64,000 nt of DNA from Gammaproteobacteria bacterium (lineage in GTDB: Bacteria; Pseudomonadota; Gammaproteobacteria; DSM-19610): the NCBI GenBank assembly GCA_026197075.1, contig JAPHQV010000015.1, positions 62,001-126,000 of the forward strand, in the 5' to 3' direction. Both the position numbers and the translations under genes were made by a program. The number at the start of each line of letters is the position of its first letter. Position 1 is the first letter of the stretch. Of the stretch, positions 33,943 through 42,317 are shown piece after piece. The notes beneath the pieces were generated by a model, which had not been told where the DNA came from, made no database searches, and saw nothing but the letters and a program-made list of their open reading frames with translations.

Positions 33943-34749
33943 CTACTCCGCGCCCGCCGGCCTGACCACATAGCCACCGGATTTTTCATCGCGCTCCAGC
34001 TCCAGGAGATGGCGCGCCTGCGCCTCCAGCAGCATGTCGCTGAAGCCGCGAAAGCCATGATAGCTTTCGTTGAAACCCGGTTTGCGCCGCTTGATCATCT
34101 GCTTGACCATGGAGCCCCAGACCTTTTCCTCTTCGCCCCGCTCCTCCATCAGGTCCTCGACCGTGGCGACGATGAGATCCAGTCCTTCCTGCCGGCGCTG
34201 TTCCTCGTCACTGGCCTTTTTGGGCGCAGCGCCTTTCACGGGTGTCTTCTTTTTCGCGCGTCGCGGCTTTTTCTCGTCGCGCACCAGGTCATCGTAATAG
34301 ATGAATTCGTCGCAGTTGGCGGTAAGCAGGTCCGAGGTGGAGTTCTTCACCCCCACGCCGATCACGGTCTTGTTGTTCTCCCGCAGCTTGCTGACCAGGG
34401 GAGAAAAATCCGAATCGCCGGAGATGATGACGAAGGTATCCACGTGGGACTTGGTGTAACAGAGATCCAGGGCATCCACCACCATGCGGATGTCCGCCGA
34501 ATTCTTGCCGGACATGCGCACATGGGGGATCTCGATCAGCTCGAAGGCCGCTTCATGCATGGTCCCCTTGAACTCCTTGTAGCGGTCCCAGTCGCAATAG
34601 GCCTTCTTGACCACGATATTGCCCTTGAGCAACAGCCGTTCCAGCACCTTCTGGATACTGAAGGCGGAATAACTGGCGTCACGCACCCCGAGGGCGACGT
34701 TTTCGAAATCACAGAACAGCGCCATGTTACTGGTCTTGGTCTTTTCCAC
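33943..34749 (-). CDS. NYN-domain (LabA-like) protein with C-terminal OST-HTH/LOTUS
   Basis: A 268-residue predicted RNase or RNA-binding protein. A GTG start at 34749 is chosen because AAGGAG sits 6 bases upstream. The PIN-like NYN domain (about 8-155) has conserved acidic residues in ALFCDFENVALG, the phrase NSADIRMVVDALDL, and FVIISGDSDFSPLVSKLRE. A Lys/Arg-rich linker (KKPRRAKKK) follows, then a LOTUS-type winged helix (about 190-260: TVEDLMEE...GSMVKQMIKRRKPGFNE). The NYN family cleaves or binds RNA. It begins 38 bp after the hydrogenase protease gene and may share the hydrogenase transcript, an unusual association. Confidence 0.9.
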   Translation of the reverse strand: MEKTKTSNMALFCDFENVALGVRDASYSAFSIQKVLERLLLKGNIVVKKAYCDWDRYKEFKGTMHEAAFELIEIPHVRMSGKNSADIRMVVDALDLCYTKSHVDTFVIISGDSDFSPLVSKLRENNKTVIGVGVKNSTSDLLTANCDEFIYYDDLVRDEKKPRRAKKKTPVKGAAPKKASDEEQRRQEGLDLIVATVEDLMEERGEEEKVWGSMVKQMIKRRKPGFNESYHGFRGFSDMLLEAQARHLLELERDEKSGGYVVRPAGAE

Positions 34750-34786
34750 GGCATACTCCTTGTAGTAATGGGCAGGGGATAGCGTG

Positions 34787-35260
34787 TCAGCTGGCAAGCA
34801 GGCCGGTCACGGCATCCGTGATTTCCTGTTCCAGACGTGAACACAAACCGTCCGGCAGCGCATCCAGCGGCTCCGCGAATCCATCCCCCACCCCGATCCC
34901 CAGCAGTGTAATCGGTTCCGGCCTACGGTACAGGATTTCGATCAACGGCAGGATTTCCCGCAGGCCGAGCCCATGGCTGCCGGAGAGCAGCGGCGCCCGT
35001 TCCAGTTCCTGCCAGGAAAGCCACTGTATCTCGCCGAAGGGCCGTCCCTGCAAGGCATCGATGAGCAGCACCGCCGTGCCGGGCTGGATCAGGGCCGGCA
35101 GTTGCGCGGGGCTGGGGCATGCTTGCAGTTGCAGCCTCCCGGGCGGGAAGGTTGTGCAGAAGTGCTTGGCCTCGAGCTGCTCGACCACAAGCCAGCCGAG
35201 ACGATCGGCACCGTGGGGAGAGCCGAGGCCGATGACCTGCACCCTGGATTCGCCCGGCAT
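34787..35260 (-). CDS. Hydrogenase maturation protease (group 3b operon)
   Basis: A 157-residue HyaD/HycI-type endopeptidase that trims the C-terminus of the nickel-loaded large subunit. The N-terminus VQVIGLGSPHGADRLGW carries the family G-x-G-N/S-x-x-x-x-D-x-x-G pattern (here GLGSPHGADRLG), where Asp coordinates nickel. The second motif is VLLIDALQG. ATG 35260 starts 15 bp after the large-subunit stop. A longer in-frame extension to 35563 lies inside the large-subunit gene and is not credible. The sequence is divergent from the protease at 56934-57410, as expected for enzymes specific to different large subunits. Confidence 0.85.
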   Translation of the reverse strand: MPGESRVQVIGLGSPHGADRLGWLVVEQLEAKHFCTTFPPGRLQLQACPSPAQLPALIQPGTAVLLIDALQGRPFGEIQWLSWQELERAPLLSGSHGLGLREILPLIEILYRRPEPITLLGIGVGDGFAEPLDALPDGLCSRLEQEITDAVTGLLAS

Positions 35261-35274
35261 GGAATGCCCGTCTT

Positions 35275-36579
35275 CTATTGCGGTTCCCGCTCGATGCCGA
35301 GACGCAGGAAATGGGTGGCGCAGGAGATACAGGGATCGTAATTGCGGATCACGGTTTCGCCGCGCAGACGAATGGCGTCCTCGGCCTGGTCCAGGCCGAA
35401 GGCCTCCAGGGACTGCTTCAGGTCCTCTTCCATGCGCGCCTGGTTCTGGCTGGTGGGCGGTACGATGCGGGCACTGCGGATAGTGCCATCGGCAGCGGTT
35501 TCGTAGCGGTGCCAGAGCAGGCCACGTGGTGCTTCGGTGGCGCCGTAGCCGACACCTGCGCACGCTTTTACGGGCTGGTAGGCGGCACTGAATGCCGGTG
35601 GCGCGGACAACAGGCGCAGGGCATCCACCAGGGCCAGGTGGGTCTCCAGGGCGCGGGCCAGCAGGCTGTGGAACATGTTGCGGCTGGGCAGTCGCAGGCC
35701 GCTGGCCTGCAGCAATGCCCGGGTGCTGTCCGGCAGCTGCGCATGGTTCAGATTGAGTCTCGCCAACGGACCGACCAGGTAGGGTTGGCCGTCGAGATGG
35801 GAATACAGCGCCGTGGAATGGGCCATATGGGATTCACTGAAATGGCCGTCATAGTCCTGTCGTGCCAGGTCCAGGCCCGTGCTGCTGACCACGCGCCCCT
35901 CGCCCATGGCATAGTCCCGTTCCGCACGCAGGGCCACGGAAACAAATTCCTGTTGATCATCGGGCATGTCGATGGCGGCGCACCAGCGCACCAGCTCGGC
36001 CGCCTCGGCAACCCCCGTCTCCAGGCGCGGCAACAGTTCCGCGATCCGCTCCCTATCGGGCGCGCGATGAAAGCCCCCCACGCGCACACCGACGGGATGC
36101 ACGGAACGGCCGCCGAACAGGGCGATGAGCTCATTGCCCAGGGCCTGCAGGCGCAACCCGCGCCGCACCGCCTCGCCCTGTTCCCGGGCCAGATCCACCA
36201 CGCTATCGCAGCCGAAGAAATCCGGCGCCGCCAGCAGGTGGATGTGCAGCGCATGGCTCTGGATCCACTCGCCACAGTACATGACCCGGCGCATGGCGCG
36301 CACCCAGGGGTCGGGGTCGATACCGAAGATGTCTTCCAGGGCCTGCGCGGCGCTCATCTGGTAGGCCACGGGACAGATGCCGCAGATGCGCGCCACCACG
36401 TCCGGCACCTCGTGCCAGGCACGCCCCTCGAGGAATTTCTCGAAGAAGCGCGGCGGCTCGAAGATGCGCAGTTGCAGTTGTTCGATACGGCCGTTCTCGA
36501 TACGCAGGTGCAGGGCACCCTCGCCCTCCACCCGCGCCAGCACCGGTACCTCGATCTGAATGCGGCGTTCCTCGCTCAT
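35275..36579 (-). CDS. hydA: Group 3b [NiFe] hydrogenase large (alpha) subunit
   Basis: A 434-residue catalytic subunit of a soluble bidirectional NAD(P)-linked hydrogenase (sulfhydrogenase-type). The N-terminal nickel motif is RICGICPVAYQ (Cys66, Cys69). The C-terminal motif is DPCISCATH (Cys417, Cys420, His423), followed by only 11 residues to be removed by the protease. ATG 36579 overlaps the small-subunit stop as ATGA. A much longer frame to 36945 is a shadow of the small-subunit gene. Gene order beta-gamma-delta-alpha-protease matches hydBGDA-type operons. It works in the cytosol, taking electrons to or from NAD(P)H through the gamma and beta subunits. Confidence 0.95.
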   Translation of the reverse strand: MSEERRIQIEVPVLARVEGEGALHLRIENGRIEQLQLRIFEPPRFFEKFLEGRAWHEVPDVVARICGICPVAYQMSAAQALEDIFGIDPDPWVRAMRRVMYCGEWIQSHALHIHLLAAPDFFGCDSVVDLAREQGEAVRRGLRLQALGNELIALFGGRSVHPVGVRVGGFHRAPDRERIAELLPRLETGVAEAAELVRWCAAIDMPDDQQEFVSVALRAERDYAMGEGRVVSSTGLDLARQDYDGHFSESHMAHSTALYSHLDGQPYLVGPLARLNLNHAQLPDSTRALLQASGLRLPSRNMFHSLLARALETHLALVDALRLLSAPPAFSAAYQPVKACAGVGYGATEAPRGLLWHRYETAADGTIRSARIVPPTSQNQARMEEDLKQSLEAFGLDQAEDAIRLRGETVIRNYDPCISCATHFLRLGIEREPQ

Positions 36580-37355
36580 CCCTCTTCCCTCCATTTCCTG
36601 CCTTCGGCCGCGAAGGCCGGCGCGTCGTTGGAGATGAACAGGAAGCGGCGGGCGATATCCACGGGCAGCAGGCCCAGACCCTGGAAGCGCCGGGCCAGGG
36701 CGCCGGTGTTGGGATTTTCCGCCGGGCCGAAACAGCCGTAGCAATCGCGGCCGAAGGCCGGGCACAGCGCACCGCAGCCGGTACCGGTCACCGGGCCCAG
36801 GCAGGGCTCCCCCCTGGCGACCAGCGTGCACACGGTCTGGTTGCGCTTGCAGTCCATGCACACCTTGTCGCGGTTCTTCACCGGCGCCACGCCATACAGC
36901 AGGGCGCGGATGGCCGCCACCACCTGCGCCGTGGTGACCGGGCAACCCCAGAGCTCCAGGTCGACCTTCACCTCCTCGGCAATGGCACGGGACTGGTCCA
37001 GGGTCTGGATGTACTCGGGCCGGGCATAGATGGCGCCCACCCAGTCACGGGTATCGCCCAGGTTGCGCAGGGCCTGGATGCCGCCGGAGGTGGCGCAGGC
37101 GCCGATGCTGATGAGGTAGCGGCTGCTGGTGCGGATGCGCCGGATGCGGTCCACATCCTCGGGCGTATAGACACTGCCCTCCACGAAGGCGATATCCACC
37201 GGTTCGTCGGGATCCAGCATGCCCGCCTCGGCGAAGTGCACGATGTCGAGCAGTTCCGGCAGGGCCAGCAGGGCCTCGCCGGCATTCAGGAAGGCCAGCT
37301 GGCAACCGTCGCAGGAGCTGAACTTGTGCACTGCCACTTTCGGTCGGGTACTCAT
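36576..37355 (-). CDS. hydD: Group 3b [NiFe] hydrogenase small (delta) subunit
   Basis: A 259-residue electron-transfer subunit. ATG 37355 is preceded by AGGAGG. The proximal [4Fe-4S] motif is FSSCDGCQLAF near the N-terminus, with further Cys in ISIGACATSGG and LWGCPV. A C-terminal ferredoxin-like region is rich in Cys (KVCMDCKRNQTVC, EPCLGP, GCGALCPAFGRDCYGC), indicating extra clusters as in F420- and NAD(P)-type group 3 enzymes. There is no Tat signal, so the complex is cytosolic. It overlaps both neighbours by 4 bp (ATGA), which implies coupled translation. Confidence 0.94.
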   Translation of the reverse strand: MSTRPKVAVHKFSSCDGCQLAFLNAGEALLALPELLDIVHFAEAGMLDPDEPVDIAFVEGSVYTPEDVDRIRRIRTSSRYLISIGACATSGGIQALRNLGDTRDWVGAIYARPEYIQTLDQSRAIAEEVKVDLELWGCPVTTAQVVAAIRALLYGVAPVKNRDKVCMDCKRNQTVCTLVARGEPCLGPVTGTGCGALCPAFGRDCYGCFGPAENPNTGALARRFQGLGLLPVDIARRFLFISNDAPAFAAEGRKWREEG

Positions 37356-38185
37356 AGCCCCCTCCTGCCCAGCAATGTGCGCAGCCGTGTATAAGGGAAC
37401 ACCGGCCCGTCCTTGCAGATGAACTGCGGGCCGAGCTGGCAGTGGCCGCAATGGCCGGTGGCGCACTGCATGTTGCGCTCCATGCTGAGCCAGACATCCT
37501 CTTCGCGCACACCCAATTGCAGGCAGCGCTGTGCCGCCGCCAGCATCATGGGTTCGGGGCCACAGATCATGGTGGCGGCGCCCTGGGGACCCAGCGGCAC
37601 CTGGTCGAGCAGGTCCGTGACCAGGCCCACGTGCCAGCTCCAGCCGGCAGCGGCCACGTCGGCGGCCAGCAACACGGTGGTATCGGGCTGGCGCATCCAG
37701 GCCTCGTAGCGTGGCCGCCAGATCAGGTCATGGTGGTGCTTCACGCCCTGGATGATGGTGACATGGCCGAAGCGCTCGCGCCGGCGCATGACGTACTCGA
37801 TCACCGACACCAGGGGCGCGCAGCCCAGGCCACCGGTGATGAGCAGCAGGTCACGGCCCTCGGCCTGCGCCAGCGGCCAGCCGTGGCCGAAGGGTCCACG
37901 CACGCCAATGTGATCTCCGACCTTGAGCTTTTCAAATCCCTTCGTCACCCGCCCCACGGCGCGCAGGGTGTGCATGAGCAGGTCCGGTTCCTCCGGATCG
38001 GAGACGATGGAGATGGGGATCTCGCCCACGCCGTGCAGGTACAACATGTTGAACTGGCCGGGTACGAAGGCATAGTCGCGCGCCAGGTCCGGATCGGGGA
38101 TGCGCAGGTAGAGGGAGAACACGTCCGCGGCCTCCTGCACCCGTTCGGCCACCTCGGCGTCGAAGGGTAGGCGGTATCTATCCAT
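37352..38185 (-). CDS. hydG: Group 3b hydrogenase gamma subunit (FAD/NAD(P)-binding reductase)
   Basis: A 277-residue ferredoxin-NADP reductase-like diaphorase. The FAD-binding beta-barrel contains [13 protein letters not shown] and [10 protein letters not shown]. The NAD(P) domain begins [19 protein letters not shown]. The C-terminal Cys cluster ([19 protein letters not shown]) binds a [2Fe-2S] cluster as in PyrK and sulfhydrogenase gamma. ATG 38185 is preceded by GGGGAGG. It overlaps the beta-subunit stop by 8 bp and the delta start by 4 bp. It passes electrons between NAD(P)H and the beta and delta iron-sulfur chain. Confidence 0.94.
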   Translation of the reverse strand: MDRYRLPFDAEVAERVQEAADVFSLYLRIPDPDLARDYAFVPGQFNMLYLHGVGEIPISIVSDPEEPDLLMHTLRAVGRVTKGFEKLKVGDHIGVRGPFGHGWPLAQAEGRDLLLITGGLGCAPLVSVIEYVMRRRERFGHVTIIQGVKHHHDLIWRPRYEAWMRQPDTTVLLAADVAAAGWSWHVGLVTDLLDQVPLGPQGAATMICGPEPMMLAAAQRCLQLGVREEDVWLSMERNMQCATGHCGHCQLGPQFICKDGPVFPYTRLRTLLGRRGL

Positions 38186-39314
38186 GCTCGCCTCCCCCGC
38201 AGATCGCCTGCGCCTCCTCGGTGATATCGATGCCCACGGGACACCAGGCGATGCAGCGGCCGCAGCCGACACAGCCACTGCGGCCATACTGGGCATGCCA
38301 GCCGCCGAGCTTGTGGGTCAGCCACTGGCGGTAACGGGTGCGGGTGTCATGGCGCAGGCTGCGGCCGTGCACGTAGGAATGCCCCTCGCTGAAACAGGAG
38401 TCCCAGCTGCGTTGCTGGTCGCTGCTCGCACCATCGAGGCTGGGCGCGGCGTCCTGGCGATGACAGAAACAGGTGGGGCATACGGAGGTGCAATTGCCAC
38501 AGGACAGGCAGCGTTCCGCCACCACCTCCCAGCGCGGATGATCCAGGTTACCGAACAGCGGACCGGAAAGATCGCCCGGTGGCAGAACGCGCTGCTGGGC
38601 GGCCACCGCCTGCTCCGTGGCGCTGGCCGCTGCCTGCCACTGGGCCTCGCTCACCGGCCGCAGGGTCAGCTGCTCGAACAGGGCCTGGCCGGCCTGGCTG
38701 CCAACCCGCACGATGTAACCCTCATCCAGTTCGTCGAGCAACAGGTCGTATCCAGTCTGCGCGGCGGGGCCATCACCGGTGGAGGCACAGAAACAGGTAG
38801 CGGCGGGATGGGTGCAATTCACCGCCACCAGCAACAGGGCGTGGCGGCGCTCGGCATAGTGGGGATCCTCGCGGCCCGGGGCGAGGAAGTGCCGGTCCTG
38901 GAGTTCGAGCGCGGCAAGATCACAGGCACGCACCCCCAGCACGGCGGTACGCGGCACCAGCGGGGTCTCGGCGGCGAAGGCCAGCCGTCCCTGCGCATCC
39001 CGCTTCACCCGCCACAGGGTTTCCCGAGGCGCGAATACCAGGGGCTTGAGGGCCTGGGGTCCATTGGCCCAGGCGAAGGCCCGCCGCGGATCGCCGGGCC
39101 GGGTGCGGTATTCCCCTGCTGCCTGCCGGTCGCCGGTACCCCAGGGCAAGGCCGAGGGTTCTTCCAGGGGGGCCATGACAATGGCGCCATCACGAAGTTG
39201 CGGCCCCTGCCAGCGATAGCCCAAGGCACGCCCGGCCTCCAGCAGGGTGGCCAGGCGCTCGCGCGCCAGGAAGCCGGCATCTTCATTCGTCGCTGTCGGT
39301 ATGGTTCCCATCAT
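38178..39314 (-). CDS. hydB: Group 3b hydrogenase beta subunit (4Fe-4S dicluster)
   Basis: A 378-residue iron-sulfur protein of the sulfite reductase subunit A/HydB family. Two ferredoxin-type motifs are at the C-terminal half: [16 protein letters not shown] (about 285-300) and [14 protein letters not shown] (about 348-361). ATG 39314 is taken because AGGG lies 5 bases upstream; ATG 39311 is adjacent. The frame is open further to 39500, but that would overlap the divergent gene's start region. It is the first gene of the operon. An upstream 120-bp spacer separates it from the plus-strand CcmI-like gene and should contain both promoters. Confidence 0.92.
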   Translation of the reverse strand: MMGTIPTATNEDAGFLARERLATLLEAGRALGYRWQGPQLRDGAIVMAPLEEPSALPWGTGDRQAAGEYRTRPGDPRRAFAWANGPQALKPLVFAPRETLWRVKRDAQGRLAFAAETPLVPRTAVLGVRACDLAALELQDRHFLAPGREDPHYAERRHALLLVAVNCTHPAATCFCASTGDGPAAQTGYDLLLDELDEGYIVRVGSQAGQALFEQLTLRPVSEAQWQAAASATEQAVAAQQRVLPPGDLSGPLFGNLDHPRWEVVAERCLSCGNCTSVCPTCFCHRQDAAPSLDGASSDQQRSWDSCFSEGHSYVHGRSLRHDTRTRYRQWLTHKLGGWHAQYGRSGCVGCGRCIAWCPVGIDITEEAQAICGGGEHG

Positions 39315-39434
39315 TGCGACCCTGGTGTCCTGCCAGCAATTGACTCGCGTCCGGCCTGGATGCAGGCTTTGCGGTATCCGCACGGCCATGACGGCACTAC
39401 TGGCCATTACTTGTACCATACTATAGGCGATCAG

Positions 39435-39869
39435 ATGATGACCGAAATCAGGCTTTCTGCCATTCTCCTGCTGCTCGTGACCCTGCTTCCTTCCTATCAC
39501 GGCGCGCTGGCGGAGAGTGCGACACCCGCCATCCGCGTATCCGTGTCGCTTTCGGAAACCATGCGGGCCCTGGTCAGGCCGGACGATACCCTGTTTGTCT
39601 ACGCGCGCGCTCCTGCCGGTCCGCGCATGCCCCTGGCCATCGTTCGCCTGACGGCAGCCGACCTGCCCGCGACCGTGATCCTCGATGACAGCAGCGCCAT
39701 GATGCCCAACCTGAAGCTGTCCAGCTTCGACGAAGTGGTGGTCATGGCAAGGATCTCGCGCTCCGGCGATGCCATGACCCGCAGCGGTGACCTGTTCGGC
39801 AGCAGTGTGCCGCTACGGGTGCTGGAATCCCCGCAGGTACGGGTACGAATCGAGGAACAAGTCCCCTGA
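39435..39869 (+). CDS. Stand-alone CcmI C-terminal (periplasmic) domain protein
   Basis: A 144-residue secreted protein. The signal peptide MMTEIRLSAILLLLVTLLPS ends near HGALAES. The mature part matches the C-terminal apocytochrome-binding domain of the cytochrome c biogenesis factor CcmI/CycH: RVSVSLSETMRALVRPDDTLFVYARA (quoted as signature RPDDTLFVYARAPAGPRMP), PLAIVRLTAADLPATVILDD, LSSFDEVVVMARISRSGDAM. The TPR part and membrane helices of full CcmI are missing. No other ccm gene is near. It is divergent from the hydrogenase operon, so a role as a periplasmic chaperone for a c-type protein is possible but unproven. Two ATGs (39435, 39438) are adjacent. Confidence 0.8.
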   Translation: MMTEIRLSAILLLLVTLLPSYHGALAESATPAIRVSVSLSETMRALVRPDDTLFVYARAPAGPRMPLAIVRLTAADLPATVILDDSSAMMPNLKLSSFDEVVVMARISRSGDAMTRSGDLFGSSVPLRVLESPQVRVRIEEQVP

Positions 39870-39954
39870 CCCACATGGACGTGGTTCCTGGCCGGGTCTT
39901 GCCAGGTACGGTTCCGTTACCGGGCGGGAATCCCTGGCACGATCGCTTGTCCAA

Positions 39955-40503
39955 ATGGTTATGAAACGACTGCTGTCCTTATTCCGACCCCTGGTCCTGC
40001 TGATGGCAGCGCTGTGGCTGACCGCCTGTGCCAGTACGCTGCCCCAGGCGATTCGCGAGGCGCCGGTCGGCGCGCCCAAGCTGGATGAGGTACGCGCCGA
40101 ACCGGAGCGTTTCCGGGGCAGCACGGTGCGCTGGGGAGGCGTGATCGCCAAGGTGCAGAACCGTGCCGACGACACCCTGATCGAGGTGGTGGGACGCCCC
40201 CTCGCGCGCAACGGGCGCCCCCGGGAAATCGATGACAGCCAGGGTCGTTTCCTGGCCCGGGTAGCGGGTTTCCTGGACCCTGCCGTCTACGTGGAGGGGC
40301 GCGAGATCACCGTGACAGGACGGGTGACGGGCCTGGAACCGCGTCCGGTGGGAGAGTACGACTATCCCTATGTACGCGTGGAGGTGGACCTGTACCATCT
40401 ATGGGCCGTCCGGGAACCGGCGCCCGACCCCTATTACCCGCCCTGGTGGTACGACCCCTGGTATCCCTACCATCCGTTCCACAGTCCCTGGGGGCGTTAC
40501 TGA
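39955..40503 (+). CDS. Slp-family outer-membrane lipoprotein (1 of 2)
   Basis: A 182-residue lipoprotein. The signal peptide ends in the lipobox LTAC (VLLMAALWLTACAS). The Slp core has VRWGGVIAKVQNRADDTLIEVVGRP, DDSQGRFLARVAGFLDPAVYVEGREITV and GEYDYPYVRVE (shown in parts). An unusual C-terminal tail from about residue 155 is built almost only from Pro, Tyr, Trp and His (YYPPWWYDPWYPYHPFH). Slp proteins are starvation- and stress-linked lipoproteins of unknown exact role. ATG 39955 or 39961 is the start; neither has a good Shine-Dalgarno. A second Slp follows after 57 bp. Confidence 0.88.
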   Translation: MVMKRLLSLFRPLVLLMAALWLTACASTLPQAIREAPVGAPKLDEVRAEPERFRGSTVRWGGVIAKVQNRADDTLIEVVGRPLARNGRPREIDDSQGRFLARVAGFLDPAVYVEGREITVTGRVTGLEPRPVGEYDYPYVRVEVDLYHLWAVREPAPDPYYPPWWYDPWYPYHPFHSPWGRY

Positions 40504-40560
40504 GCGCCCGCCACGAGGGCTGCGCCAGGTGATGATATGTCCTTCGCCTTGGAGTCTGCC

Positions 40561-41058
40561 ATGACCAAGATCCTCATCCCCCTGTTCGCCCTGCTCTGGT
40601 TGAGTGCCTGTGCCACGGGTCCACGCTATCCCACTTCAGGCGTGGCCGTGGACCTGCAGCCCGCGGAGGTATCCAGCAGTGCCGCCGATACCCACCGGGG
40701 GGCAGGTGTCATCTGGGGCGGCATGATCGTGGCCACGCGTAACCTGAGCCAGTACACGGAGATCGAGGTACTGGGTTATCCCCTGGACCGTATCCAGCGG
40801 CCGCAGACCAGCCGTTCCCCCCAGGGCCGTTTCCTGGTACGTCAGGCAGGTTACCTGGAAGAGGTGAATCACGCCCCGGGTCGCCATATCACCGTCAGGG
40901 GCACGCTGGCTGACAACCTGGAAGGACAAGTGGGTGAGGCCTCTTACCGCTACCCCCTGGTCCAGGCACGGGACATCCACCTGTGGCCGGCTGACCGGGA
41001 TGGCGATAGCGGGCGAACCCGCTTCAATATTGGCGTGGGCGTGATCTTCGGCCGCTGA
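40561..41058 (+). CDS. Slp-family outer-membrane lipoprotein (2 of 2)
   Basis: A 165-residue paralogue of the preceding protein. ATG 40561 is preferred over 40537 because TTGGAG lies 7 bases upstream and the signal peptide MTKILIPLFALLWLSAC then starts cleanly. The lipobox is LSAC. The core repeats the Slp phrases: VIWGGMIVATRNLSQYTEIEV, SPQGRFLVRQAGYLEEVNHAPG and the strand RHITVRGTL. It lacks the aromatic tail of paralogue 1 and ends with a beta-like IGVGVIFGR. A hairpin that follows could end the transcript. Confidence 0.88.
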   Translation: MTKILIPLFALLWLSACATGPRYPTSGVAVDLQPAEVSSSAADTHRGAGVIWGGMIVATRNLSQYTEIEVLGYPLDRIQRPQTSRSPQGRFLVRQAGYLEEVNHAPGRHITVRGTLADNLEGQVGEASYRYPLVQARDIHLWPADRDGDSGRTRFNIGVGVIFGR

Positions 41059-41099
41059 GCCGCGCAGGCTCAGCTGTAGCTGGCGCGGCGCTTTTCAAT
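41059..41099 (+). terminator. Possible bidirectional terminator after the slp pair
   Basis: Arms GCCGCGC (41059-41065) and GCGCGGC (41083-41089) can pair around an inner GCT/AGC stem, followed by GCTTTTCAATTTT. It overlaps the 3' end of the convergent DUF1059 gene. Confidence 0.45.
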
Positions 41100-41270
41100 T
41101 TTGAAGCAACTGCGCAAACGCTCACGCAACTCGGGGGTATCCTTGCAGCCATGGGCGCCCACGGCATGTTGCAGCGCCGCTTCCAGCAGTTCTTCCTCGG
41201 TTTCCGCAAAGATCGCCACTGTGCACTTGACGCCGGGCATGTCTCGGCAATCGATAAATTTTCTGATCAT
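41070..41270 (-). CDS. Small DUF1059 protein
   Basis: A 66-residue cytosolic protein, MIRKFIDCRDMPGVKCTVAI at the start, matching the DUF1059 pattern: Cys8-x-x-x-x-G and Cys16, then ETEEELLEAALQHAVGAHG with conserved His. Family function is unknown. It is a monocistronic gene facing the slp pair. The 190 bp upstream to the phosphoglycerate mutase gene is very AT-rich around 41393-41433 and probably contains divergent promoters. Confidence 0.8.
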   Translation of the reverse strand: MIRKFIDCRDMPGVKCTVAIFAETEEELLEAALQHAVGAHGCKDTPELRERLRSCFKIEKRRASYS

Positions 41271-41459
41271 CTCTCACAGCCCTGCGCAGGATTCACTAAA
41301 CATGACGCCGGCAAGGTCATAATCATTCCCATACAGAAAGGCCCCTCTGGCAGACCCCGTGTGCGACAAACCGGCTATGAAGGGGAGATTATTTAATACT
41401 ATCGATTTAATTATAACAATTGATTTTTACTTTCCATCCTGGTCCGGCACACTGTCCTC

Positions 41460-42215
41460 ATGAACCGAGACCAATACCCACACGATCCCCGCTCGCCCGG
41501 CCTGCTGCTCATCCGTCACGCCCAGAGCGAATGGAACCAGCAGAACCGTTTCACGGGTTGGGCCGATCCCGCGCTCACGGAACAAGGCATCGAGGAGGCC
41601 CGACGTGCCGCTGGCCTGCTCCTGGAAATGGGCTATCGCTTCGACCGCGCCTGGAGCTCCGAGCTGCGGCGCGCCGTGCATACCCTGGAGCTCCTGCTGG
41701 ACGGCATCGGTCAACCCGGTCTTGCCCGACAGCACGACTGGCGGCTCAACGAACGTCATTACGGCGCCCTGCAAGGGGCGGACAAGACGGCCATGACACA
41801 CCAGGCGGGCGAGCAACAGGTATGGCGCTGGCGACGCGGCTACCGGGACCGCCCGCCGGCCATGAGCCAGGCGCAGTGGCAGGCACAATATCCGGATTGG
41901 GCGGGACGGACCCCTGGCGCCGCCCTGCCCCACTGCGAGACCCTGGCCGAGACCCGTGGACGGGTAAGTGGCTTCTACCGGGAACGAATCCTGCCAAGCC
42001 TGGCGCGGGGCGAGCGTGTCCTGATCAGTTCCCATGGCAACACCCTGCGTGCCTTGCTGATGGAGCTCATGAACATGAGTGTCGCCGAGGTGGAGGGCTT
42101 CGAGATCCCCACGGCCACACCCATCGAACTGGAGTTTGTCGATAACCACGGCAACGGACCGATGATCGAAGGCTGGCGCTATCTGGGCAGTACTACGGCA
42201 CGAGAGGTAGCCTGA
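41460..42215 (+). CDS. gpmA: 2,3-bisphosphoglycerate-dependent phosphoglycerate mutase
   Basis: A 251-residue histidine phosphatase-fold enzyme interconverting 3- and 2-phosphoglycerate. The catalytic motif is LLIRHAQSEWNQQNRFTGWAD (RHA in place of RHG), with WSSELRRAVHTLELLLDG, the acid/base region LNERHYGALQG, and the second catalytic His in LISSHGNTLRALLMEL. Length and motifs agree with GpmA. Its activity serves glycolysis and gluconeogenesis in the cytosol. It is a single gene; pyruvate kinase lies 7 kb away. Confidence 0.92.
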   Translation: MNRDQYPHDPRSPGLLLIRHAQSEWNQQNRFTGWADPALTEQGIEEARRAAGLLLEMGYRFDRAWSSELRRAVHTLELLLDGIGQPGLARQHDWRLNERHYGALQGADKTAMTHQAGEQQVWRWRRGYRDRPPAMSQAQWQAQYPDWAGRTPGAALPHCETLAETRGRVSGFYRERILPSLARGERVLISSHGNTLRALLMELMNMSVAEVEGFEIPTATPIELEFVDNHGNGPMIEGWRYLGSTTAREVA

Positions 42216-42317
42216 GTCTCGAGCTCAGAAATCACCGGCGACTCGAGCATTGTCGGATGAGGGCAGTGGCAGGATCCATCCCAAGGTGTACGCACCAGGT
42301 CATTGCGGCAATGACCC

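Noticed and set aside
36580-36945. N-terminal extension of the group 3b large-subunit frame
   Set aside because: It lies out of frame inside the small-subunit gene; the ATGA overlap at 36579 gives the true start.
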